DNA of 64,000 bases, taken from contig CAVRZO010000002.1 of assembly GCA_963725615.1 (NCBI GenBank), positions 62,001 through 126,000 of the forward strand. Direction: 5' to 3'. The notes below the pieces were generated by a model. It saw only the letters and a list, made by a program, of their open reading frames with translations. It did not search any database and was not told where the DNA came from. Made by a program: the position numbers and the translations under genes. This stretch comes from JAIQFF01 sp963725615 (lineage in GTDB: Bacteria; Acidobacteriota; Terriglobia; Terriglobales; Acidobacteriaceae). Below, piece after piece: positions 17,879 through 26,521 of this stretch. How positions within the stretch are numbered: position 1 is the stretch's first letter; every line of letters begins with the position of its first letter.

Positions 17879-18224
17879 CACGTTACGCAAGGGAAAGCCG
17901 ATGCGGCAGTACAAGGCTCCGCAGCCTTTACACTGGCTATCACTCTGCTTGGCGTTAAGACCTGGGTACGAGTGTTGGCCTACGGCGCAGCCGGGACCGT
18001 CACGGTGAGCCGCTTCATGCTCACGACCACTGGTCTTCCGATATGTTGGTTGGGTCTGTTCTAGGCTTCGCGATCGGGACGCACATCTTCCACTCACGTT
18101 GCGATCCGGAGTTAAGCCCTTCCTGTCATCGCCGCACCAAAGATAGGGACCAACCATGATAGCGGTGCGTTTGTGCGAAATCGCATAGCAAGCTGCTGGG
18201 AAATCCGCTCGTCACGTACCGGAA
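17879..18224. other. Intergenic, possible remnant of interrupted frame
   Basis: The first 186 bases continue the frame of the small membrane peptide after its amber stop (VTQGKADAAVQ, FTLAITLLGVKTW, ending ICWLGLF). The remaining 160 bases hold no frame I would call. No terminator seen. Confidence 0.35.
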
Positions 18225-19847
18225 TCAATGTTGCAGCGGGTCCGGCAAGCCGGACGTCTGCAGCTTTGCTTTGTGGTTCGGATGGTCGTCGTGATCAGCG
18301 AGGTCCAGGCCAAACGATGGATGTTGGTAGGTGCCTGTGATCTTCACCGGCGCTACGTAGCCCCCCCGCTTATTCTTGAAAAAGGGATCCAGAACTTTCA
18401 GCATTAAAGACTTTATCCCGTGCGTCGTTTTGGACACTTCGGCATCGGTTTTCAGGGTTCCCCGCAAATCGATTTTCTCGGTGATCAAGCTGTAGGTTCC
18501 CTGCATTTGAGCCAGGGCCCCCGGAACCCGAAATGAAAGATTTGAGAGCCTGGCCGTACCGTCCTTAACGACCGCGCGCCCTTTCAGGTCGGAAAGCACC
18601 GTTTCAGGATCACCCTCGTCGTTATCACTCGTACTATGGTCTTCTTTTCCCTGGGCGCCTTTGCTGAGACTGTTGACTCCTGCTTGCGTGTCGGATTTTG
18701 TAAAGGTCCCATTGTCAATTCCAAAGTCACCCTGCAATTCCAATTTCTCAAGAAATGGTCGCGGCCCCGGCGGGACGGAGACCTTTGCCTTGAAGCTGAC
18801 GATCCCCGACATCGGAGCCCGTGGCGAATCGGTGAAAAATAGCAGGATGTCTTGAATCCGCCCATCAGTGGCCGCTAATTCGAGTGAGGCCGTTTTACCG
18901 TCCCGGCCAGATTCTCCCGCTACACTGCCTTCCGTCCAGACTGTCGTCTTCCCGAAAGTCGCCGTTACCTGCTTCAGGAAGGTGTCTCCGTTATCACCGT
19001 TTACCACTGCATGGAACTGGGTTCGCAACCGCACCTGATGAGGGCTGAGAGTGACGGCAAAAAGAGGGACGTCGGTGGCGCCGTCAACCTTAATCTGGTC
19101 GAGCTCGCCACTGAACTTGCCCGAGGAAGAAAGCAGACCGCTGATTCCGCGGAACACCCCCAAATCCGCATGCTGGAACAGATACTCCCCCGATACGGCT
19201 GTCTTGCCCACATGGTCCGCGTTCCACGGCCCAAACTCCCCGGTGGTGGATATTTCACCGGGTGGTTCCGGATTAGAGAGTCTTGCCTTAAAGGACGCTG
19301 GACCGTCGCCGCCGACATGGCTGAGGGTGAAGGCGGAGAAAACAAACTTGAGAGGCGGCTGGTCCGTCTGGGCTCGAGCCACTTCGAGGATTGCTCCGTC
19401 AGCAACCAGGTCGTCGATTGCTGCGGTTGCCCGCGATGGCGTTTCGAAGTGTTCCCCCGTCCCCTTGGGTGGTATCAGAATGTGCATGCCCTCCGCGACC
19501 ACGCGCTTGACGTGCCGCCGGAACAGCCCGCTAAAGCTGCCTTCAATCCTTATTCTTTCGATGGTCATCAGCGGCGGCGTTCCGGCTTTGGGATTGTGCT
19601 GAAAGACAACGTGTTCGAGAACGCAGCCTGGGCGCGGGAAATATGTCCCATGAAAAGCGGCGACCTGCACCTTGCTGAAGCTCTCGTCCTCCAGTTCCTT
19701 CACGACCACGTCTCGCCGGAAGGGCCAGTGTAATGCCACGAAAAGGAAGGCCGCAGAACAAGAGAGCAGGCTGACCACGGCAGCCACTGTGGTCACTCGG
19801 AGTTTCCGTGACTTCTGGAGCGGCGTTGGGGTGGGCACTACTGACAT
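18225..19847 (-). CDS. AsmA-like envelope protein
   Basis: About 540 residues: basic N-terminus, one membrane anchor (VAAVVSLLSCSAAFLFVAL), then repetitive beta-rich sequence typical of the AsmA/DUF748/YhdP-type bridging proteins. Segments such as FHGTYFPRPGCVLEHVVF, IRIEGSFSGLF, VRLRTQFHAVV and the terminal VAPVKITGTYQHPSFGLDL resemble the family's repeating strands. Such proteins span the periplasm in lipid transport; this specific role is inferred. The ATG at 19847 is preferred over a TTG five codons upstream. The stop lies in ...LPDPLQH. Confidence 0.7.
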   Translation of the reverse strand: MSVVPTPTPLQKSRKLRVTTVAAVVSLLSCSAAFLFVALHWPFRRDVVVKELEDESFSKVQVAAFHGTYFPRPGCVLEHVVFQHNPKAGTPPLMTIERIRIEGSFSGLFRRHVKRVVAEGMHILIPPKGTGEHFETPSRATAAIDDLVADGAILEVARAQTDQPPLKFVFSAFTLSHVGGDGPASFKARLSNPEPPGEISTTGEFGPWNADHVGKTAVSGEYLFQHADLGVFRGISGLLSSSGKFSGELDQIKVDGATDVPLFAVTLSPHQVRLRTQFHAVVNGDNGDTFLKQVTATFGKTTVWTEGSVAGESGRDGKTASLELAATDGRIQDILLFFTDSPRAPMSGIVSFKAKVSVPPGPRPFLEKLELQGDFGIDNGTFTKSDTQAGVNSLSKGAQGKEDHSTSDNDEGDPETVLSDLKGRAVVKDGTARLSNLSFRVPGALAQMQGTYSLITEKIDLRGTLKTDAEVSKTTHGIKSLMLKVLDPFFKNKRGGYVAPVKITGTYQHPSFGLDLADHDDHPNHKAKLQTSGLPDPLQH

Positions 19848-19962
19848 TTGGATAGCGCGCAATCTGCTGGGGGTTAGAGGCGAATAGTCGGGTTTGGGTT
19901 GTTAAAGGAACGATAGAAAGTCATCAAACCTATGGAACAGCGCCGGAATTCACCATTGCATT

Positions 19963-21291
19963 CTATTCGACTCCGAAAATGAAGGGTCCGTCCGCAGCCG
20001 TTCTATCTACCGCAGGCACTTCATTCCTCAATTGTTCAAGTTCGGCCTGAACTCTTGCCCAGTCTTTTGGCCTTCGCTTAGTCGCATACGGAGCATCGGG
20101 ATGCCCAAAGAATTCCAGAAGCTCGGCCCGAACCTCCGGCCCGGCACCACTGAAATTCTGTTTCGCCAGCGCGTCGAGCAACTTGGCCTGGGTCTCATCG
20201 TTGAGGCGATATTGTCCCGGCCCGCTTATTTCACCGGTGTCAAAATTGTCATTGGGCAAATCCGGCTGGCCGGAGCCTGCCTGGCTGAGCAGGTGCCGGT
20301 AGCGATCCAGTGTCGCGTTGAAGCTCGCTTCGAACATTCGTTCCGTTTCAGGTGTCGGTGTTTTGAGTTGTAGCACGCGTAGCGGTCCTATTTTTGGGAG
20401 AATCCGAACAAAGAACGCGAGCACTCGCTCGCCAAAGGTGGGCTGCTGGTACTGTTTTCCCCAATTCTTCTGGTAACTGGCGCGAGAAAGATTGTAGAGA
20501 AACTTCCTTTTCGTCATGCCGGGCTGGTCCTGCATGATCTCGGCTTTCTTCAGGCTCCAGGCAATGCGCGTGGCCTTGGGGAGAAGCTGGCTGACAGCGT
20601 GACGGTACGAACCGAGCACCTTATCTTCGTCAGAAAGAACATGCTTCAGATCCAAGCCGTAGGTTTCCTGAAAGGCTTGTTCCAGCAGAGAGACCGAAAC
20701 TCCAAAGCCGATAAAATCATGATAATTGTCCGGAGCGTAACGCCCATGGGCTACTTCGAGAATGTCGAAACCGAATTCCGTTTTTACGTGCGCCAGCTTG
20801 TCTTCTTCGTACGTAACTGAGTCACCATATTTCTTCTTCAACTTGGGGTACAGCAGCGGGACAGCTCGATTCGTGCCCATGGGGTGACCGTCATTGTCCG
20901 CAGCGTAGTGAGCCAGAGCCCCAAGCGCAAACGCAAAGCCGTTAATGTCTCGGGAATCGCGGAGAAGAGCCAGCACGAAGTCTCCGCTTCGGACATAGTG
21001 CGTCAAGTCGCTAAAGAAAAAACTTCCATGCGGGTAATAACCCATGTCCTGGATAATGGCCCCGCCGTAGGCATAGCCGTGCGCTTCTTTGATTTCTTCT
21101 GGGGTCGCACCGGGAAAACGCTTCAACAGTAAGGGGCGTATGTTGGTGTCCCACACGCTGTCAATGATCGCTTCATGCGCAAGGACGGCGTAGGCCGCAG
21201 TCTCGCTTGGCCAGCCCAGGGACAAGAGAAGCGTCATGGTGATGGCGAGGGTTCTCACAGACAATCGCTCGCGGCCTCTCATCCTGCCCAT
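19963..21291 (-). CDS. Zinc-dependent phospholipase C-like secreted protein
   Basis: 442 residues with a cleavable signal peptide (ITMTLLLSLGWPSETAAYA). The mature start AYAVLAHEAIIDSVWD and the later ALAHYAADNDGHPMGTNRAV, HVKTEFGFDILEVAH and NYHDFIG give the spaced His/Asp ligands expected for a trinuclear zinc site of the phospholipase C/P1 nuclease superfamily. Actual substrate is not inferable. GAGGGTGG precedes the ATG. The C-terminal 150 residues are a helical extension with no known domain. Same strand as the AsmA-like gene, 115 bases upstream of it. Confidence 0.8.
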   Translation of the reverse strand: MGRMRGRERLSVRTLAITMTLLLSLGWPSETAAYAVLAHEAIIDSVWDTNIRPLLLKRFPGATPEEIKEAHGYAYGGAIIQDMGYYPHGSFFFSDLTHYVRSGDFVLALLRDSRDINGFAFALGALAHYAADNDGHPMGTNRAVPLLYPKLKKKYGDSVTYEEDKLAHVKTEFGFDILEVAHGRYAPDNYHDFIGFGVSVSLLEQAFQETYGLDLKHVLSDEDKVLGSYRHAVSQLLPKATRIAWSLKKAEIMQDQPGMTKRKFLYNLSRASYQKNWGKQYQQPTFGERVLAFFVRILPKIGPLRVLQLKTPTPETERMFEASFNATLDRYRHLLSQAGSGQPDLPNDNFDTGEISGPGQYRLNDETQAKLLDALAKQNFSGAGPEVRAELLEFFGHPDAPYATKRRPKDWARVQAELEQLRNEVPAVDRTAADGPFIFGVE

Positions 21292-21729
21292 TCCACCCTC
21301 GCTTTGATCCTGGCTCGCTCTCTATTTTCCTCAGAATTCGATTCGGCGGTCGCTACTACCATCGTAATCCCTAAAAAATCACAGTCCGGGTCGAGGAAAC
21401 GCCCTCCGAAATTCTCGAAGGGAACTAACGACAAGTCGGAGCAGACGGTCACTGCCGTTGCATCCTCCTATCTTAGTGCAAGGTCACAGGAAGTTCCCTT
21501 CCATGCTGCGAGTCGAGACGAAGCCATGCTGCTTTAGTTGCGTTTGCATATTTTGACGGGCACCACAATATTCACGGCAGCTAGGGCTACGAGGGTCGTA
21601 ATCCGGATTAAGCAAACCTGTTCACACCTTCTGAAGTGACTCATTGGAACACTTTGGATGCTTCCGACAACTACAGGGGCTGCATGTCTCAGTGTCGGAG
21701 TTTGCCCTTTTTCCTCGACCCGTAAAGCT
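21292..21729. other. Intergenic, no gene recognised
   Basis: 438 bases between two leftward genes. It is less GC-rich than the surroundings around 21540-21640. The open frames here lack domain content and ribosome binding sites. It must hold the promoter of the phospholipase-like gene on the minus strand but I see no clear box. Confidence 0.35.
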
Positions 21730-22008
21730 TCAGGTTGCGCGAGCGAGCATTTCGCGGAATGCCGTTTCTAGATGCGATCCGCTCAGAAGGCTCGCCGATT
21801 CCCATTCTACCGGCGGAAATTGACGGGTGACGCCCGACTCCGCCACTTTGCTTTGTCGATGCCCGCAAGACAGGCAAACTGCGCCCACCTGCCGAATGTC
21901 GGTCTCTTTCTGGACGTCACTTTCGCGTACGGCCAGCCAGCCGGAGACAACCGGTCCTCTGCAGTCGTCACAGGGATATGCCGAGAGGTGAAGGTATTGT
22001 GTTCGCAT
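21730..22008 (-). CDS. Small cysteine-rich (zinc-ribbon) protein
   Basis: 92 residues beginning MRTQYLHLSAYPCDDCRGPV, with a second pair in GAVCLSCGHRQ, so CxxC-(about 32)-CxxC, expected to bind zinc. The first 23 residues of the longer open frame (from 22077) lack conservation-like content, so I use the ATG at 22008. I believe it belongs to a small family common in Acidobacteria, but cannot name it. Function unknown. Confidence 0.6.
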   Translation of the reverse strand: MRTQYLHLSAYPCDDCRGPVVSGWLAVRESDVQKETDIRQVGAVCLSCGHRQSKVAESGVTRQFPPVEWESASLLSGSHLETAFREMLARAT

Positions 22009-22289
22009 GGGTGTCCTCGATACTGCGGAGAAACTACTAGAAAGCCTAAGTCTTTGACCATCAAGACATCTGTTCACAATTGCTCAGCGGGCCATCTCCT
22101 AACCAGATGTGGATTGATGCCGCTCGTACAACTTTCGAGCATCGTAGTGGTCGGGAAGGACTTACTTGAACTTTGAAGCCGAAGGCTACACCCGCGCGTC
22201 CTCTTCTGCCCTGACGCTCTTGTTGAATTCTCATGTAAACGGCGGTAGAGTCGCTACTTCCCGGCCCGCGACCGCTCCGGAGGCCCACG

Positions 22290-23027
22290 ATGATCCCCGC
22301 CAAACCAGCGAATGAGCAACAACGAATTGCGACACTGCGCGGCTACGAGATTCTCGATACGGAACCAGAAGCCGCCTTCGACGATCTCACACTATTAGCT
22401 TCCTACTTGTGCCAGACGCCTGTGGCACTGATTAGCCTCATAGACGCTGACCGGCAATGGTTCAAATCGAAGGTCGGTGTGTCCGTGAGCGAAACCTCCC
22501 GCGACGTTGCTTTTTGCGCCTCGGCGATTCTCCAACCAGATGTCTTTATCGTGCCGGATGCCACTCAGGACGAGAGGTTTGCAGAGAATCCTTTGGTCGT
22601 GTCTGAACCTAAGATTCGATTCTACGCAGGTGCAACCTTGACGACGCACGGCCAGGCACTCGGAACCTTGTGCGTACTTGACCGAGTACCACGGGAGCTG
22701 AGTCCTGAGCAGTTGGAGGCACTCCGGGCTCTGAGCCGGCAGGTACTGGCGCAACTTGAGCTTCGGCGTAACCTCTTGAGGTTGGAACAATCCCTGGCAG
22801 CGCGTGATCGAGCCGAAACCGAAAGAGAGCGCGCGCTTCGAGACCTCAGGGCAGCTCTCGCAAACATCCATACTCTAGAGGGACTGCTGCCGATCTGTTT
22901 GTCGTGCAAAAAGATACAAGATCAAAGGGGCAACTGGCAGCCCTTCGAGTATTACGTGAGAGCGCACTCAGAAGCGAAGGTCGTCCACAAGATCTGCCCG
23001 GATTGTTCCAAAGCCATCTCGGCGTGA
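22290..23027 (+). CDS. GAF-domain sensor protein with C-terminal CxxC module
   Basis: 245 residues. A GAF domain spans about 5-165 (LRGYEILDTEPEAAFDDLT, VALISLIDADRQWFKSKVG, LGTLCVLDRVPRELS). A coiled coil (ERERALRDLRAALANI) links it to a C-terminal module, LLPICLSCKKIQD...HKICPDC, found at the end of many bacterial signalling proteins. There is no kinase, cyclase or effector domain, so it probably signals by protein contact. GGAGG lies 10 bases before the ATG. It precedes the EAL-HDOD gene by 189 bases on the same strand. Confidence 0.85.
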   Translation: MIPAKPANEQQRIATLRGYEILDTEPEAAFDDLTLLASYLCQTPVALISLIDADRQWFKSKVGVSVSETSRDVAFCASAILQPDVFIVPDATQDERFAENPLVVSEPKIRFYAGATLTTHGQALGTLCVLDRVPRELSPEQLEALRALSRQVLAQLELRRNLLRLEQSLAARDRAETERERALRDLRAALANIHTLEGLLPICLSCKKIQDQRGNWQPFEYYVRAHSEAKVVHKICPDCSKAISA

Positions 23028-23216
23028 GTGCCGCTGGCCACTTCTTGAGATGTCTTAGCGGACAGCGTTTCGAACAGGGATGGAGCGTGCCGTGGGTGGG
23101 TGCCGCATGCACGCGGGGTTCCGGATCTGCGCATTGCGGGCGCACGCCAAAAGAAACCGGGGGTGATCCGCATTGAAGTTTGAAATTAAAGTGGCCGATA
23201 AAGGGGTCGGCGAACT

Positions 23217-24473
23217 ATGGGCACTCAGGCATCACCGGCTCCTTCCGAAGAATCCGTTCCCTGCGTTGCCCGGAAGCCGATTCTGAGCGCGGATGAGCAG
23301 GTGTTCGGCTACGAGCTGTCATTTCAACAGAGCTCGGAAGATCAGGCCGTTCCGGAAAGTGCCCAACGTGAGACTTGCGCCATTGTTGATACGCTGAATG
23401 TGATTGGCCTGGGCGTGTTGTGCGATGAGCGTCGTGCGTTCATCGACTGTACGCACGACATGCTGTTGATGGAATATTTTGCATTGTTGCCCTCCGGGGT
23501 CGTGCTTGAGATCCAGAAAGCCGTCCCGGCCGATGCCGCGGTTGTAGCCGTGTGCGAGCGACTCCAAGAGGCAGGCTACATGATGGCTCTGGATGATTTT
23601 GGGCCGACTGATGCCAGGGAATCTCTCGTTCAATACGCAGACTTCATCAAAGTCGACATCAGAAAGACCTCGCCGGAAGAAGTCGCGACTCTGGTCGCCC
23701 GGCACGGTCGTAAGCCATGCCGACTGTTGGCCCAAAGCGTTGATTCCCGGCAAGACTTTGCCACAGCGAAGAACCAGGGGTTCACACAGTTTCAAGGCTA
23801 TTTTTTCCGTGAGACCAGGCACTTGCGAGCCCGCAACATTCCTGCAAGCCAAATCACCTACCTGCGGCTGCTGCAAGCTATTTCCAGCCCCGAACTGAAT
23901 CTGGGAGAGATCGAAGATCTTATAAAGCACGAACCTTCGTTGTGTTACCGGCTGCTGCGGTACCTGAACTCTCCCCTGCTGGAAACTCACTCGCCCGTTC
24001 TATCGATTCGGCATGCGTTCAATCTGCTGGGAGAACGGGAACTGGTCCGGTGGATACGAATGGCATGCACCCTGGCAATGGGGCACGGAAAGTCTTCCGA
24101 TTTGACGCTTTCATCGCTCGTGCGGGCCCGTTTCTGCGAACTTATCGCGCAGAAGATAAAACACTGTGAGTCTGACCTTTTTCTGATGGGCATGCTCTCC
24201 TTGATGGACGCAATGCTGGAAGTGCCAATCGGCGTCGTGATCGAACGGCTGCCTCTGGATCGCGATGTAAAGGCGCAACTCCTTGGTGGAAAGACAGGCA
24301 ACAGGACGCCCCTGTCTCCGATCTACGACCTGATGCTGGCTCGGGAATGCGGGGACTGGGAAAGTGTCACGAAGCTGGCGAAACAGCTCAACCTGTCCCT
24401 GGTTCACGTGGCCGCGTCCTATAACGATGCCATGCGCTGGGCCCACCAAGTGAACAGCTCGACTCGCCCATAG
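23217..24473 (+). CDS. EAL and HDOD domain signalling protein (YuxH-type)
   Basis: 418 residues: EAL-like domain about 15-215, HDOD domain about 215-405. In the EAL part the name-giving motif reads LEIQK instead of EAL/EVL, while LDDFG, IKVDI and FQGYFF are recognisable. The HDOD part has LIKHEPSLCYRLLRYLNS and SIRHAFNLLGERELVRW and, as usual, no HD metal residues. Homologues are often non-catalytic c-di-GMP regulators of motility or biofilm. Catalysis here is doubtful. Confidence 0.88.
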   Translation: MGTQASPAPSEESVPCVARKPILSADEQVFGYELSFQQSSEDQAVPESAQRETCAIVDTLNVIGLGVLCDERRAFIDCTHDMLLMEYFALLPSGVVLEIQKAVPADAAVVAVCERLQEAGYMMALDDFGPTDARESLVQYADFIKVDIRKTSPEEVATLVARHGRKPCRLLAQSVDSRQDFATAKNQGFTQFQGYFFRETRHLRARNIPASQITYLRLLQAISSPELNLGEIEDLIKHEPSLCYRLLRYLNSPLLETHSPVLSIRHAFNLLGERELVRWIRMACTLAMGHGKSSDLTLSSLVRARFCELIAQKIKHCESDLFLMGMLSLMDAMLEVPIGVVIERLPLDRDVKAQLLGGKTGNRTPLSPIYDLMLARECGDWESVTKLAKQLNLSLVHVAASYNDAMRWAHQVNSSTRP

Positions 24474-24668
24474 CTCTCACGCAACCCTGCCTGCGTGCAA
24501 GATTAAAAGCCGCGAGCTTGGTGAAAACATGGTGTTAACGCCGAGCCCTTGGCGGAGCAAAACCCTGTGCACCGGGGCTGGCACAAAGTGGAGCTCCTGA
24601 AATCTCCTCCTCCATCGCCAGCGAAATTCGAGAAACCTGTTATGTCCGAACCGACCACGCCTGGCTGC

Positions 24669-26027
24669 TCAAGATACTCTTCGGTCCGGACTTTCCCCAC
24701 CCATTGACGCAGGAACTTTTTCCTCATCCCCATTCCAATTGATATTTGCCTGCTCAATACGGTCGAGAATCGGGTTGCTACGAACCCTGCCGAAATAGTC
24801 CCAGGCCCATTCGATAAGGGCTTCGATCTTTGCTCGGGTACTAGTCAGCAGTGCGACATGCACGCCCAGCCATGCAATAAAAGCAACCGCGCCATGAACT
24901 CCGCGACGGCGCACGCCAACCTCGGCGACTGCCGAGTTCCGCCCGATCATCGCCATAATCCCCTTATCGAGGTAACGAAAGGGTTTTCTCGGCTGGCCTG
25001 CAGCGTTCAATACGATATTCCTGGCGCACCACTTGCCGGACTGCTCTGCCACCGATGCAAGTTGGGGCAGTGGTTTGCCATCCTCGCCCGCGATATTGGC
25101 GAAATCTCCTAAGGCGTAGACTCCCTCGAAACCTTTCACGGTAAGGTCCGGTTGAACATCGATGCGGCCACCCTGTCCGAGTTGGACACCCAGTTTGGCT
25201 GACAACGTCGCTGCCTTCAGGCCTCCCGCCCAGATGACGGTGCGAGCCTTGATCTTGGTGCCGTCTGAAAGCAGCACGTGACTGTCACCCACTTCCCTTA
25301 CCGAAGTGCCTAGACGCAGTTGGACGCCGCGCTGCGCAAGCACCTTGGCAGCGTAAGACCGCGATCTCTCGGAGAACGCATTCAGCACGGCTTGGCTGTG
25401 GTCCACCAGGATTATTTGCGCTTGACCGGCTGGGAGGTGCTTGAATCTCCGTTCCTTTTGCAGCACGCGAGCCGCGTCTCCGAAGGCGCCCGCCATTTCG
25501 GTTCCGGTGGGACCCGCGCCCACAATGACGAAGTTGAGCGCACCTTTGTCGACAAGTGAAGGATCGCGATCGGCGGCTTCCAGAACCGCTATGATCCGTG
25601 ACCGCAACACCTCGGCGTCACGAAGTGAGTAGAGTGGGTAGGTGTTCCTTTCTGCTCCCGCCGTGCTAAAGAAGTTTGCCTGTGCCCCTGCGGCCAGCAC
25701 CAGGAAATCACCGTGATACTTTTGCCCTTCCGCAGTTACAGCCGTGCGGGTGTTGAGATCGACTGAGACGATCTCAGCCATTTTCACATCCACGTTGGAT
25801 TTGTGCCGGAAGACATTTCTTAAATTGAATGCCACATTGCTCGGTGCCAGCGCGGCAGTGGCTACCTGGTAAAGCAATGGCTGGAACTGCTGGTAGTTGT
25901 TCTTGTCAATCAACGTGATGTGAAAATCATCGGACCGAGGTAACTCGCGAGCGCAGCTTAGGCCGGCGAAACCGCCCCTGACGATTACTACTTTCAAGGT
26001 GTTTGGCTCTGTTGGGTCGAGTTTCAT
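24669..26027 (-). CDS. Type II NADH dehydrogenase-like FAD/NAD(P) oxidoreductase
   Basis: 452 residues of the NDH-2 family: non-proton-pumping NADH:quinone oxidoreductase at the inner membrane. Motifs: FAD-binding KVVIVRGGFAGLSCA, LIDKNNYQQFQPLLYQVAT, NAD-binding NFVIVGAGPTGTEMAGAFGD, the third conserved VYALGDFA, and a hydrophobic C-terminal stretch (VHGAVAFIAWLGVHVALL) for membrane association. Odd: the first glycine of the FAD GxGxxG is Arg (RGGFAG), a single GGG-to-AGG change. The ATG at 26027 with GGAGAG upstream is preferred to a GTG at 26060. Confidence 0.9.
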   Translation of the reverse strand: MKLDPTEPNTLKVVIVRGGFAGLSCARELPRSDDFHITLIDKNNYQQFQPLLYQVATAALAPSNVAFNLRNVFRHKSNVDVKMAEIVSVDLNTRTAVTAEGQKYHGDFLVLAAGAQANFFSTAGAERNTYPLYSLRDAEVLRSRIIAVLEAADRDPSLVDKGALNFVIVGAGPTGTEMAGAFGDAARVLQKERRFKHLPAGQAQIILVDHSQAVLNAFSERSRSYAAKVLAQRGVQLRLGTSVREVGDSHVLLSDGTKIKARTVIWAGGLKAATLSAKLGVQLGQGGRIDVQPDLTVKGFEGVYALGDFANIAGEDGKPLPQLASVAEQSGKWCARNIVLNAAGQPRKPFRYLDKGIMAMIGRNSAVAEVGVRRRGVHGAVAFIAWLGVHVALLTSTRAKIEALIEWAWDYFGRVRSNPILDRIEQANINWNGDEEKVPASMGGESPDRRVS

Positions 26028-26521
26028 CGTGTAGATTCTCTCCAGCGGAATTCGAAGCACCTCAGCGAGACGCCGTGATCACTCTGAATACGGTAGTCTC
26101 GATAGCCACTCGCTTCCTGGGGCCCCAGGCGCCAGCATCGTGAAGACGGACCCACCCAGAGCCGTCAGATACCTGTGCAGCGTTGATGCGGCCCCGGTAT
26201 TGCGATGCAGATTGCCGGGGGTTAGCAGAGATGAGATTTGAATTAAGACTCGAACACCAACAGCCCCGGCGGAGAATGAATGAAGATTGAGCAGACCGCA
26301 AGAATTTGCGACTGGCCCCATGCGAACCTCAGAGACTTCTCATTAGTCAATGGCGGCTTTGAAAGCCCCACAATCTATTCCGAGTCGAGGTTCGTGTCAA
26401 GCGGGCGAGGGCAGAACAAAACCAGACTGCACCGGTGAGAGTGTGCCCAACACCTCGTCTGGATCAACGAAAGGTGCCGCATGGACAGCACCTCGGAGGC
26501 TGGCGCCGTCGAAGCGTGCTC
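26028..26521. other. Intergenic between the NDH-2 gene and the TonB receptor gene
   Basis: Both flanking genes are on the minus strand, so this holds the 3' trailer of the TonB receptor gene and the promoter of the NDH-2 gene. Minus-strand frames at 26062-26321 are unconvincing. No clear hairpin terminator is visible after the receptor stop codon. Confidence 0.35.
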
